Assembly (NCBI RefSeq): GCF_001261915.1
Contig: NZ_CVRT01000053.1
Span: forward strand, 26,383-90,382
Length of the DNA stretch: 64,000 nucleotides
Direction: 5' to 3'
Source: Halorubrum sp. SD626R
GTDB taxonomy: Archaea > Halobacteriota > Halobacteria > Halobacteriales > Haloferacaceae
Position 1 is the first letter of the stretch, and every line of letters starts with the position of its first letter. The notes below the pieces were generated by a model. The model saw only the letters and a list, made by a program, of their open reading frames with translations, was not told the origin of the DNA and did not search any database. The position numbers were made by a program, and so were the translations under genes. Shown in pieces: positions 8,898 to 16,747 of the stretch.

Positions 8898-9050
8898 ATG
8901 CGATCCGCACAGAACGAACCGAAGTACCACGTCGTCTGTCGGGAGTGTCCAGTCGAACGCCTGTTCGGAACCGGCGACGACGCGACCGCGCTGGAGCGAA
9001 CACACGCCGAGGAGACCGGACACCGGGTCGTCATCGGGCGCGTGAGGTAG
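8898..9050 (+). CDS. 50-residue protein with CxxC and paired histidines
   Basis: A very short reading frame (50 aa) with HVVCRECPVERLF, then ERTHAEETGHRVVIGRV. The two cysteines and two histidines are spaced as in a single small zinc finger (C14, C17, H36, H42). Many haloarchaea encode conserved small CxxC/H proteins of this kind, and the C-terminal VxIGRV looks folded, not random. The ATG at 8898 is chosen because the conserved-looking part begins just after it. Function unknown; DNA or RNA binding is possible. Confidence 0.7.
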   Translation: MRSAQNEPKYHVVCRECPVERLFGTGDDATALERTHAEETGHRVVIGRVR

Positions 9051-9113
9051 CTCACGCCGCGTTCGCGTGGACGCGGCGTCTAGGCCGCGCCTAAGCCGGA
9101 TCGGCCCGGTCGT

Positions 9114-9725
9114 TCAGTCCTCTCGGCGGGCGAACGCGAGGCTCCCCGAGACGTTCTTGATGTAGGCTTTGACCGTCTCACCCTCCTGCGCGCCGGGAAC
9201 GAAGACGGTGTACTCGCCGCGCTCGGCGACCCCGTCGCCCTTGCGGCCGGTGCCGACGATCTCGAGCTCGTACGTCTTCCCGGACTCGATGGCCTCCTCC
9301 TGACGCTGCGTGTTCGAGGTGTTCTGCTTCGCGACCGGTCGGAACGCCCCGCAGGCTTCACACCGGAGCATCGGAGTGCGGTTCTCGGTCTCCAGCCGGG
9401 TGTCGGGGAGGCCGCACTCGGAGCAGGTGACGAACGACTCGATGTACGAGTCGACCGCGGCCTGGAAGTCACGCTCGCGGAAGTTCCCGCTGTAGCGGGC
9501 GCGTCCCGACTCGTACTGGCCGGCGGTCCCGAGCTCCTGCTGGATCTTCGAGTGGACGTGCTCTGGCTCGCGGCTCAGGGCGTCGGCGATCGCCGAGAGG
9601 TTCGTCAGTCGGGTGAACGCGCCGTCCTTCTGCGTCTCCGGGTCGGGCACCGACAGCCGCTCGTCGGAGCCGCCGAGGTCCGGTACCTCCTCCATCGCGC
9701 GGTCGAGGCTCGATTCGTAATCCAT
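9114..9725 (-). CDS. eif2b: translation initiation factor aIF2 beta subunit with C-terminal TRAM domain
   Basis: The beta subunit of the heterotrimeric factor that carries initiator Met-tRNA to the small ribosomal subunit. The 203-residue protein has the N-terminal helix region, the alpha/beta core (about 35-95), and the zinc ribbon CSEC...CEAC with Cys101, 104, 122 and 125. Residues about 145-203 add a TRAM RNA-binding domain, seen in GRKGDGVAERGEYTVFVPG and GETVKAYI; this fusion is known from haloarchaea and is lacking in most archaeal homologues. The initiator tRNA gene lies immediately upstream on the same strand. Confidence 0.93.
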   Translation of the reverse strand: MDYESSLDRAMEEVPDLGGSDERLSVPDPETQKDGAFTRLTNLSAIADALSREPEHVHSKIQQELGTAGQYESGRARYSGNFRERDFQAAVDSYIESFVTCSECGLPDTRLETENRTPMLRCEACGAFRPVAKQNTSNTQRQEEAIESGKTYELEIVGTGRKGDGVAERGEYTVFVPGAQEGETVKAYIKNVSGSLAFARRED

Positions 9726-9827
9726 ACGCGAGGAAACGACAGCGCGACGGAAATCGCTTCCGGGTTCGGGGTGACGGCGGGTCAGAACGGGAGCGGTGAC
9801 GCTACGAGGGCAACGACCTGCCAGAAG

Positions 9828-9902
9828 TAGCGGGAGGTAGATTTGAACTACCGATCTCCGGGTTATGAGCCCGGCGGAATCTCCTGGCTATCCCATCCCG
9901 CT
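9828..9902 (-). tRNA. initiator tRNA-Met (CAU)
   Basis: The minus strand folds into a complete cloverleaf. The 7-bp acceptor stem is AGCGGGA with TCCCGCT, the discriminator is A, the anticodon CAT is at 9865-9867, and the T loop is TTCAAAT. The first pair is A1-T72 and the anticodon stem has three consecutive G-C pairs (GGG/CCC) next to the loop; both mark an archaeal initiator tRNA, not an elongator. No intron is seen and CCA is not encoded. Confidence 0.95.
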
Positions 9903-9925
9903 ATCATATCAAAACCCGTTGCGAC

Positions 9926-9936
9926 TGTTAAGGGTT
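9926..9936 (-). promoter_or_regulatory. TATA-like element of the initiator tRNA
   Basis: On the minus strand cccttaacag lies about 27-32 nt upstream of the tRNA 5' end at 9902, the distance expected for an archaeal TATA box. Assigned from spacing and AT content alone. Confidence 0.45.
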
Positions 9937-10046
9937 CTGATCCCGTCGCCCGTATGCGATTCGGCCACGCGCGACTTATATACCGATCGCGGCGGAATCC
10001 CCCGAATTCGGCGGGGTCCTCTGCCCTGACGGCGACGACGTTCGCG

Positions 10047-10253
10047 TCAGTCGGCGGCGTATCGCCCGCGGATCCGGATCGCGGCGAGCGCACCGATGGC
10101 GAACGCGACGGGGAGCGCGGCGTCGGCGGGGTCGCCCGACATCGCGCGACCGGCGGTCAGTCCGGCCATCAGGGCGAACAGCAGCGCCATCAGCCCCGCG
10201 ATGGGAACCACGTACTCCTCGGCGAACGTCGTCCGACCGGATCCGTCGCTCAT
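10047..10253 (-). CDS. small two-helix membrane protein
   Basis: A 68-residue protein with two hydrophobic stretches (about 15-35 and 46-60) after a short polar N-terminus, ending RIRGRYAAD. No catalytic motif. The ATG at 10253 is preferred because upstream codons give an Arg/Pro-rich translation typical of non-coding GC-rich DNA. It is divergent from the acyl-CoA synthetase. Function unknown. Confidence 0.65.
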   Translation of the reverse strand: MSDGSGRTTFAEEYVVPIAGLMALLFALMAGLTAGRAMSGDPADAALPVAFAIGALAAIRIRGRYAAD

Positions 10254-10426
10254 GGTCTCCCTGTAGCGTGGGCGCCGTGTAAACCCCCGCTCCCGGGGCG
10301 AGGTGCCGAGCCCCGACGCTCCGAACACCGACCCCACACCCCGAGTCGCCGAGACGGAGGGCGCCGGAGCCGGACGAGGGAAACCACGACGCCGTCCCGT
10401 GGCTTGCTTGCGTCGGCCGCAAACGC

Positions 10427-10435
10427 TTTTATCAA
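10427..10435 (+). promoter_or_regulatory. TATA box of the acyl-CoA synthetase gene
   Basis: The AT-rich ttttatcaa lies about 25 nt upstream of the ATG at 10456, within a region (10427-10455) that is far more AT-rich than its surroundings. The spacing predicts transcription starting at or a few bases before the start codon. Confidence 0.5.
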
Positions 10436-10455
10436 TCATAAATAGTGATAAACTG

Positions 10456-12072
10456 ATGCGAAAACCGCTACTGACGACCGACTTCCTGGACCGGGCCCGC
10501 CGGCACTACGCGGACGAGGAGGCCGTCCTCGCGACAGACGGAACGCGGTACACGTACGCCGAGCTCGGCGAGCGCGCGGATCGGTTCTCGGCCGCCCTGC
10601 AGGCCCGCGGGATCGAGAAGGGCGACCGCGTCGCGGTGTTGGATCCGAACACACACTACCACCTCGAAGCGGCCTACGGCGCGATGCAGGTCGGCGCGGT
10701 CCACGCCCCGCTGAACTACCGCCTCACGCCCGACGACTTCGCGTACATGCTCTCGGACGCGGGCGTCGACGCGATCTACGCCGACGCCGAGTACGCCGAC
10801 CGGATCGAGGCGGTCCGCGAGGAGGTGCCGACCGAGACGTTCCTCACGAACGACGTCGACGCGGTCGACGGCGACTGGGAGTCGGTCGACGCGGCGCTCG
10901 CGGACGCGGACCCCGACGCCTACGAGCGCCCGGAGATGGACGAGGACGACGTGATCACGATCAACTACACCTCGGGGACCACGGGCGATCCGAAAGGCGT
11001 CTGTCGGACCCACCGCGCCGAGACGCTCCACGCGTACCTCATCTCGATCCATCAAGAGATCACCGACGACGACGTCTACCTCTGGACGCTCCCGATGTTC
11101 CACGTCAACGGGTGGGGACACATCTACGCGATCACCGGAATGGGTGCCCGCCACATCTGTACCCGCGGCGTCGACATGGCGGAGACGTTCGACCGGATCC
11201 GCGAGGAGGACGTGTCGTACTTCTGTGCGGCCCCCACGGTGCTCAACATGCTCGGCGACCACCACGCCGAGCACGGCGGCGCGACGACCGGCGACAGCGA
11301 CGTGCGGGTCGCGACCGCGGGCGCGGCGCCGCCGGAGGCGACGATCCGCACCGTCGAAGGGGAGTTCGGCTGGGAGCTCAAACACGTCTACGGCGCGACC
11401 GAGACCGGCCCGCTGATCACCACCTCGGACGCGAAGCGGCACTTCGAGGCGGACTCGCCGGACCGGTTCGCGGTGAAGAAGACCCAGGGGATCGGCTACC
11501 TCGGCACCGACGTGCGCGTCGTCGACGAGGACGGGGAGGACGTGCCCGCCGACGGCGAGACGATCGGCGAGATCGTCGTCCGCGGGAACCAGGTGATGGA
11601 CCGCTACTGGAACAAGCCCGATGCCACCGAGGCGGCGTTCTCGGAGCGACTGGAGGGGTACTACCACATGGGAGACCTGGCGGTCGTCGACGAGGACGGC
11701 TTCGTCTCGATCCAGGACCGCAAGAAGGACATCATCATCTCCGGCGGCGAGAACATCTCCTCGATCGAGTTAGAGGACACACTCTTCGAGCACGACGCCG
11801 TCTCAGACGCCGCGGTCATCCCCGCTCCAGACGAGCGCTGGGGCGAGACTCCGAAGGCGTTCGTCGTCCCCGAGAGCGGCGACCTCGACGACCCGGGCGC
11901 GACGCCCGAGGAACTCAAGACGTTCGTGCGCGAACGCGTCGCCGACTACAAGACGCCGGGCGAGGTGGAGTTCGTCGCCGAGCTCCCCACGACGGCGACG
12001 GGGAAGATCCAGAAGTACGAGCTGCGCGAGCGCGAGTGGGACGAGGAGGAGCGGATGGTCGGCGAGGGGTAG
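10456..12072 (+). CDS. AMP-dependent acyl-CoA synthetase
   Basis: A 538-residue member of the ANL (acyl-adenylate-forming) superfamily, which activates a carboxylic acid to acyl-AMP and then acyl-CoA. The P-loop-like A3 motif YTSGTTGDPKG is at 171-181, followed by YGATETGP (A5), MGDLAVVDEDGF and RKKDIIISGGENIS (A7-A8), and the catalytic lysine in PTTATGKIQKYEL (A10). The sequence is closest in feel to medium/long-chain fatty-acyl-CoA ligases, but chain length cannot be fixed. An upstream extension in the same frame is rejected because the AT-rich promoter lies inside it. Confidence 0.9.
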   Translation: MRKPLLTTDFLDRARRHYADEEAVLATDGTRYTYAELGERADRFSAALQARGIEKGDRVAVLDPNTHYHLEAAYGAMQVGAVHAPLNYRLTPDDFAYMLSDAGVDAIYADAEYADRIEAVREEVPTETFLTNDVDAVDGDWESVDAALADADPDAYERPEMDEDDVITINYTSGTTGDPKGVCRTHRAETLHAYLISIHQEITDDDVYLWTLPMFHVNGWGHIYAITGMGARHICTRGVDMAETFDRIREEDVSYFCAAPTVLNMLGDHHAEHGGATTGDSDVRVATAGAAPPEATIRTVEGEFGWELKHVYGATETGPLITTSDAKRHFEADSPDRFAVKKTQGIGYLGTDVRVVDEDGEDVPADGETIGEIVVRGNQVMDRYWNKPDATEAAFSERLEGYYHMGDLAVVDEDGFVSIQDRKKDIIISGGENISSIELEDTLFEHDAVSDAAVIPAPDERWGETPKAFVVPESGDLDDPGATPEELKTFVRERVADYKTPGEVEFVAELPTTATGKIQKYELREREWDEEERMVGEG

Positions 12073-12087
12073 CTTAGAAAAGCCGGC

Positions 12088-13188
12088 TCACTCCTCGTCC
12101 AGCAGGCTCTCGACGAGCGCCTCTGGCTCGAACAGGGTGAGGTCGTCGTACCCCTGTCCGGTACCGAGGAAGAGGATCGGCTTCCCGGTGACGTACGCCA
12201 CGGAGATGGCGGCGCCGCCGGAGGAGTCGGCGTCGGCCTTCGTCAGGATGGCGCCGTCGATCTCGGCGGCGTCGTTGAACTCCTTCGCGCGGTTGACGGC
12301 GTCTTGGCCCGCGACCGCCTCGTCGACGAACAGCGTCATGTCCGGGTCGACGACGCGGTCGATCTTCTCCAGCTGCGCCATCAGGTCGTCGCTCGTGTGG
12401 AGCCGCCCGGCCGTGTCGCCGAGCACGACGTCGACGTCGTTCGCCGCGGCGTACTCCACGCCGTCGTAGATGACGGCCGCGGGGTCGCCGCCCTGGTCGT
12501 GGGAGATCAGCTCCCGGTCGAGCCGGTCGGCGTGCTCCGCGATCTGCTCGTTCGCGCCCGCCCGGTAGGTATCCCCGTTCGCCAGCACCGACGAGTAGCC
12601 GCGGTCGGCGAGCCACTCGGAGAGCTTCGCGATGCTCGTCGTCTTCCCGACGCCGTTGACGCCGGTGAAGACGATGGTGACGGGCTTGTCGGCCTCGGCG
12701 ATCCGCTCCTCGAAGTCGAACTGGCCGACGGCGATCACGTCGAGGAGCGCGTCGTGGAGCGCCGACTCGACCAGCTCGCCCGTCGTCTCGACCTGCTTGC
12801 GCGACTCGCCGAGCATCTTCTCGCGGACGGTATCGAGGATCCGCTCGGCGACGCTCATCTCCACGTCGCTCTCGAGGAGGGCCATCTCCAAGTTCCACAG
12901 CGGCTCCTCTAAGTCCTCCTCTTCGATGATGATCCGGCCGGTCGCGAACGCCTTCGCGCGCTGGAAGGTGCTGGGCTCGTCGTCGGAATCGTCCGCGGTG
13001 TCGTCCGTCGTCTCGGGCTCGGCCGCCGCCGACGCGGCGGCGCCTCCCTCGCCTCCGGGGTCAGCACCGTCGCTCGCGGGCGTCTCGTCCGCGTCCGGTT
13101 CGTCGCCCTCGGCGGGCTCCTCGACGTCGGTGCTCTCCTCGACGTCCTCGCGGAACCCCGAGAGCTTGTCCTTCAGTCCGTCGAACAC
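12088..13188 (-). CDS. ftsY: signal recognition particle receptor FtsY
   Basis: FtsY is the membrane-associated GTPase that docks SRP-ribosome complexes for co-translational membrane insertion. The 366-residue protein has an acidic A domain (about 15-75), the helical N domain (about 75-165) and the G domain with GVNGVGKTT at 176-184, DTAGR at 258-262 and TKAD further on. The C-terminus ends with the usual LVESLLDEE helix. It is the last gene of the minus-strand translation cluster that begins with rpl39e, separated from pfdA by 8 bases. Confidence 0.96.
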   Translation of the reverse strand: MFDGLKDKLSGFREDVEESTDVEEPAEGDEPDADETPASDGADPGGEGGAAASAAAEPETTDDTADDSDDEPSTFQRAKAFATGRIIIEEEDLEEPLWNLEMALLESDVEMSVAERILDTVREKMLGESRKQVETTGELVESALHDALLDVIAVGQFDFEERIAEADKPVTIVFTGVNGVGKTTSIAKLSEWLADRGYSSVLANGDTYRAGANEQIAEHADRLDRELISHDQGGDPAAVIYDGVEYAAANDVDVVLGDTAGRLHTSDDLMAQLEKIDRVVDPDMTLFVDEAVAGQDAVNRAKEFNDAAEIDGAILTKADADSSGGAAISVAYVTGKPILFLGTGQGYDDLTLFEPEALVESLLDEE

Positions 13189-13196
13189 GGTCTACC

Positions 13197-13655
13197 TTAC
13201 TCCCCGTCGTCCTGGCCCTGCTGCATCTGCTGCATCTGCTGCTGCTGCATCTGCTGTTGCATCTGCTGGGCCTGCTGTTCGAGCTCCTGGCTCTCGGACT
13301 CGAGCTCGTCGACCTCTTCTTCCGTCTCTTCGATGCGGTCGTCGAGCGCCTCCTGCTTGCGCCGGAGCACGTCGATCGCGTCCTCCTCGTTCTGCTCCGC
13401 GGAGTAGTTGCCGCCGAGCGAGACGATGATCTCGTCGATGTCCTGGACCTCGGCGCGGACGTAGGCGCCGCCGCCGAGCGGGACCTGCACCGTCGCGCCC
13501 GTGTCGAGGGTCTCGATGGCCTCGATCGCGTCGTCGATGTCGGACTGCTCCTCGCGGTAGTCGGCGATCTCCTCCTCCAGAACCTCGATCTCCTCGTCGA
13601 GCTCCTGGAGCTCCTGGGAGAGCTGCTGGAGCTGCTGTTGTCCGCCGCCCATCAT
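13197..13655 (-). CDS. pfdA: prefoldin alpha subunit
   Basis: Prefoldin is the jellyfish-shaped chaperone that hands unfolded proteins to the thermosome. The 152-residue alpha subunit shows two long coiled coils (about 5-45 and 85-135) around a central beta-hairpin region, VQVPLGGGAYVRAEVQ. The C-terminal tentacle tip is exceptionally rich in Gln and Met (about 125-148). The gene overlaps the end of the LX gene: the first ATG (13655) sits in GCATGATG, so the stop of LX and the start of pfdA share bases, indicating translational coupling. A second ATG follows directly. Confidence 0.94.
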   Translation of the reverse strand: MMGGGQQQLQQLSQELQELDEEIEVLEEEIADYREEQSDIDDAIEAIETLDTGATVQVPLGGGAYVRAEVQDIDEIIVSLGGNYSAEQNEEDAIDVLRRKQEALDDRIEETEEEVDELESESQELEQQAQQMQQQMQQQQMQQMQQGQDDGE

Positions 13656-13828
13656 GCCGCGGTCACCTCCTCGATCTCGATCTGGGTGCGCTTCCGGTTG
13701 TGCTGGCTCCCGACCGTGGTGTAGATGCGCTCGCGGGCGAGGTCCTCGTTCTCGGCCTCGACTTCCTTCGTGAACGGCTGGTAGTCGCCTCGACTCTGGA
13801 ACCGTCCACTCACCGTGTAGGTACTCAT
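13652..13828 (-). CDS. rplX: ribosomal protein LX (L18Ae/L20e)
   Basis: A 58-residue large-subunit ribosomal protein. Translation of the minus strand begins MSTYTVSGRFQSRGDYQPF and ends QIEIEEVTAA, with the family's central run ARERIYTTVGSQHNRKR. Its position between eif6 and pfdA is the standard archaeal gene order and supports the call. The stop codon overlaps the start of pfdA. There are 241 bases between its start and the end of eif6, wider than the rest of the cluster, so a second promoter may lie there. Confidence 0.93.
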   Translation of the reverse strand: MSTYTVSGRFQSRGDYQPFTKEVEAENEDLARERIYTTVGSQHNRKRTQIEIEEVTAA

Positions 13829-14069
13829 GTTCTCCGATCCGGCAGGGACAGGGAAGTATCTTCCTAAAAAGCGAGGAGCCGAGTCGCGGACCGAATCCGC
13901 CTCGTTCGGGGGTTACGACCGGAATACGGAGGGGATACGCGATCGGCACCGAAGCACGCGAGCGGCGAAGCGACGGCCGGAGGAGTCGCGCCGTCGGCGA
14001 CATCAGACTGGTTCGGATCGACGCGGGAGAGACCGGGTTCGGAGACGACGGAGGGTGACGGAATCGGAC

Positions 14070-14735
14070 TCACTCGATGAACCCGAGCGTCTCCTCGATG
14101 CGCCCGAGTTCGGGACCGGTGGTGTCCTCGCCGACGACGTACCCCTCGTCGGTGGCGACGAGGCCGGAGCCGACGAGCGGCGCGCCGTAGTTGATCGTGC
14201 CGAGGTCGGCGCGGACGTCGAGCGCCTCCTCGACCGCCTGCAGCTCCGACTCGGTCGAGTTGGGGTGACAGAGGACGCCCGCGTTGTTGGCGGCCGCCGC
14301 CGTGCCGACGGTGCGGACGTCCCCGAGGTCGCCGCGCTCCACGGGGACGCCGAGGGTGTCCCTGATCGTCACGATCGACTCGCGCGGGAGGTCCGGGTGG
14401 ACATAGGCGCCGTAGTCGTTCGCGAGGACGACGTTGCCGGCCGCGTTGATCTCGCCGGGGAGCTCGCCCACCTCGCGGTCGGCGGCCTCGGCGATCCGCG
14501 ACTGCTCCCGGTCGGTCGCCCGCGCGGAGACGAGCACGCCGTTCTCGTTGCCCGTCGCGAGGGAGCCGACGGTGTTGGCGCCGCCGACCGTCGTGAGGAG
14601 GGGTTCGGCGCCCAGCTCCTCGCCGAGCGACTCGGCGAGCTCCTCGTCGACGTCCGGCCGGACCAACAGGAGGTCGTCGATGGCGCGGGCGAACACGCCC
14701 ACGTACGACGAGCCGGTGAAGGTCGCCCGTAACAC
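14070..14735 (-). CDS. eif6: translation initiation factor aIF6
   Basis: aIF6 binds the large ribosomal subunit beside L14 and L24e and blocks premature joining to the small subunit. The 221-residue sequence has the five-fold pseudosymmetric pentein repeats, visible in recurring blocks such as [42 protein letters not shown] and [12 protein letters not shown]. It starts immediately downstream of rpl31e (one base between the stop and the start codon), so the two are surely cotranscribed and probably translationally coupled. Confidence 0.96.
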   Translation of the reverse strand: MLRATFTGSSYVGVFARAIDDLLLVRPDVDEELAESLGEELGAEPLLTTVGGANTVGSLATGNENGVLVSARATDREQSRIAEAADREVGELPGEINAAGNVVLANDYGAYVHPDLPRESIVTIRDTLGVPVERGDLGDVRTVGTAAAANNAGVLCHPNSTESELQAVEEALDVRADLGTINYGAPLVGSGLVATDEGYVVGEDTTGPELGRIEETLGFIE

Positions 14736-14736
14736 G

Positions 14737-15015
14737 TTATTCGGCGTACTCGGCTTCGACGACGGGCTCGCCGTCCTCGACGAACCGGGCGGCGCGGACG
14801 CGGACCTTGCTCGGGGGGTTCTGGCGCCCGTTCGTCCAGACGGCCTCGTTGACCGAGGTGTCGATAACGACGTCGTCCTCGTCGACGGAGAAGTGCTGCG
14901 CGAGGTGCTCGCGGACGATCCGCATCGCGAAGTCGGCGCGCTCCTGGACCGGCTTGTCGTTGGCGTCGCGGAGCGGAATGGTGACGACGCGCTCCTCGAA
15001 GTCGCTGGTGCTCAT
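14737..15015 (-). CDS. rpl31e: ribosomal protein L31e
   Basis: A 92-residue large-subunit protein that sits near the polypeptide exit. Typical family features are [12 protein letters not shown] at the N-terminus, [13 protein letters not shown], and the tail [12 protein letters not shown]. It abuts rpl39e upstream with no intervening bases (stop at 15016, start at 15015) and eif6 downstream, in the gene order seen across Archaea. Confidence 0.96.
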   Translation of the reverse strand: MSTSDFEERVVTIPLRDANDKPVQERADFAMRIVREHLAQHFSVDEDDVVIDTSVNEAVWTNGRQNPPSKVRVRAARFVEDGEPVVEAEYAE

Positions 15016-15168
15016 CTATTCGTCCAGGTCGTTCCGGCGCCAGTTGCGCCGCTTGGGGTTTCGCGTCACGTTCATGTCCGTCTTCATCATGACCCACGCG
15101 GGGACGCGGGTGTTCTGGCGCTCCGCCTTCGCCAGACGCTTCTTCTGAGCCTTCGACTTGTCTCCCAT
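15016..15168 (-). CDS. rpl39e: ribosomal protein L39e
   Basis: A 50-residue basic protein of the large subunit, lining the exit tunnel. The sequence reads [18 protein letters not shown] and then VPAWVMMKT and [14 protein letters not shown], which is diagnostic. The ATG at 15168 matches the family start; the open frame upstream is not conserved. It is the first gene of the rpl39e-rpl31e-eif6-rplX-pfdA-ftsY group. AT-rich cataaaa around 15192-15198 may be part of its promoter. Confidence 0.95.
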
Positions 15169-15261
15169 AGTAGCCCACAGTTTCCGCGGGGCGCATAAAA
15201 CCCCTTCCATACAGCGTCGCTCGCGGCGCCGACGGCTCGAAATCGACCCGGACCCGTCCGG

Positions 15262-16380
15262 TCAGAACGCCCGCTCGGCGACGCCCGCGTAGATCCGGTA
15301 ACACCGGTCGAGGACGTCGATCCCGACGCTCTCCGTGTCGGTGTGCGCCTCCCCCGGCTCCGAGGCCCCGCAGACGAGCGTCTCGGTTCCGGCCTCCGCG
15401 AGCCAGCCGGCGTCGGTCGCGTGCGGTTTCACGACGTGTTCGGGGGCGTCGAGGCCGAGCTCGTCGTGGGCCTCGCGGGCGACCGCGAGCGCACCCTCCG
15501 CGAACGCGTCGTCGCCGCAGGCCATCGGCGGGAGGTCCTGCTCGACCTCCCACTCGACGCCCGCGACCGCATCCGCGGCGCGAGCGAGGTCGGCGCGGTC
15601 TCCCGGGACCGTCCGCTCGTCGATCGTCACCTCGCAGCGCTCGGGGACCACGTTCCACGTCTCGCCGCCGTGGACCATCGTCACCGCGAGCGACCCGGTG
15701 ACCGACTCGCCGAAGACGGTCGCCCCCGGAGCGTCCAGTCGGCGGACCACGTCGATCGCGTCGCTCGCGCGGTAGATCGCGTTCTCTCCCGCCTCCGGCT
15801 CGGAGGCGTGCGCCGCGGTCCCGCGCGCGACGAGCGTGGAGGCTCGCCGGCCCTTGTGCGCGACGACGACATCGGTCACGCCCGGCTTCGAGTAGTTCGT
15901 CGACCCCTCCGCGACGAGTGCGCGGTCGGGGGCGAACCCCTCGCTAATCGCGTGGCGCGCCCCCTCCCCGCCGACCTCCTCGCCGACGAACGACGCGAAG
16001 GCAAGCTCGCGGCCCGCCGGCGGCTCCGCGTCCCGGAACGCGAGCATGCAGGCGGCCACCGCGCCCTTCATGTCGGCCGCACCCCGGCCGTGGATCCGGC
16101 CGTCGCGGCGCTCGACGACGTAGTCGCCCGCGTTGCCGTCGCCGGTCGTCTGGCGCTCGGCCGGCGGGACCACGTCGTGGTGGCCGACGAAGTCGAGGGC
16201 GTCGGCGTCGGGGTCTCCTGTGGCCTCCTTCCGGGCGATCACGTTGCCGACCTCGTCGCGCTCGACCCGCGCGTCGGTCTCCGCGCGAAGCCACTCCTCG
16301 ATCGCGTCGCCGGCGGCGGCCTCGTCCTCGTGCGACGGGATCGCGACCAGTTTCTCGGTCAGATCCGCGAGTTCGTTCAT
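15262..16380 (-). CDS. M20-family metallopeptidase (DapE/ArgE-like)
   Basis: A 372-residue zinc-dependent amidohydrolase of peptidase family M20. Metal and catalytic residues are visible as GHHDVVPP (His68), GRGAADMKG (Asp103) and the EE pair at 134-135 in FVGEEVGGEGA; a further histidine lies in the C-terminal KPHATDAG region. Annotation in haloarchaea is usually succinyl-diaminopimelate desuccinylase, but acetyl-lysine or acetyl-ornithine deacetylase (LysK/ArgE) fits equally well and no pathway neighbour is present to decide. The gene is monocistronic and starts beside repeat copy A. Confidence 0.87.
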   Translation of the reverse strand: MNELADLTEKLVAIPSHEDEAAAGDAIEEWLRAETDARVERDEVGNVIARKEATGDPDADALDFVGHHDVVPPAERQTTGDGNAGDYVVERRDGRIHGRGAADMKGAVAACMLAFRDAEPPAGRELAFASFVGEEVGGEGARHAISEGFAPDRALVAEGSTNYSKPGVTDVVVAHKGRRASTLVARGTAAHASEPEAGENAIYRASDAIDVVRRLDAPGATVFGESVTGSLAVTMVHGGETWNVVPERCEVTIDERTVPGDRADLARAADAVAGVEWEVEQDLPPMACGDDAFAEGALAVAREAHDELGLDAPEHVVKPHATDAGWLAEAGTETLVCGASEPGEAHTDTESVGIDVLDRCYRIYAGVAERAF

Positions 16381-16429
16381 ACGGTCGGGTCGGCGCTCAG
16401 CCGTTTAAAAACTGAGTGTGCAGATGGCA
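16381..16429. promoter_or_regulatory. promoter region of the M20 peptidase gene
   Basis: A TATA-like gtttaaaaa (about 16402-16410) lies about 25 nt upstream of the minus-strand ATG at 16380, fitting a leaderless haloarchaeal promoter. Beyond it begins repeat copy A. Confidence 0.45.
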
Positions 16430-16670
16430 TTTATAAGTTGATCGCAGTGGCGCGCGCCTCCGAGCGGGCCGAAGGCTCGCGAGGAGCGCCGTGCGAGGGA
16501 GTCGGTCGTCCGGAGCGACGCGGAGGACGACCGACGAGGCTGGGGAGGCGTGAGGCTGCGGTTGCGGTGCGGAGTGGGACTCAAAGGGGCAGCCGTCGAG
16601 GCGAGCGTGCGCCCGCCTCGACGACTGGGGCTTTGGAGGTGTTCACCGATTCTGTCTCGACGATTTATAC
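16430..16670 (+). repeat. dispersed structured repeat, copy A
   Basis: Non-coding element. From 5' to 3': TTTATAA (16430-16436); the block cagtggcgcgcgcc (16445-16458); hairpin P1 CGAGC/GCTCG (16461-16465 with 16475-16479); cgaggga; hairpin P2 of 11 bp (16501-16511 with 16525-16535); gaggctggggaggcgtgagg; the block gtgggactcaaaggggcag (16574-16592); hairpin P3 of 10 bp (16594-16603 with 16614-16623); and the tail ctggggctttggaggtgttcac ending near 16646, followed by TTTATAC. The rest of the gap to msrA (16671-16747) shows no gene and probably holds the msrA promoter. No transposase, CRISPR or rRNA signal is present. Confidence 0.8.
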
Positions 16671-16747
16671 ACGGGGTCCCGCTGGATAGACCACGTCTCC
16701 CTCATAAGCGCGCGCCATTAATACGTCTCCGAGCCCTTACATCGAAT

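Noticed and set aside
13829..14069. Possible gene between rplX and eif6
   Set aside because: No frame gives a convincing protein; probably untranslated with a promoter for rplX-pfdA-ftsY.
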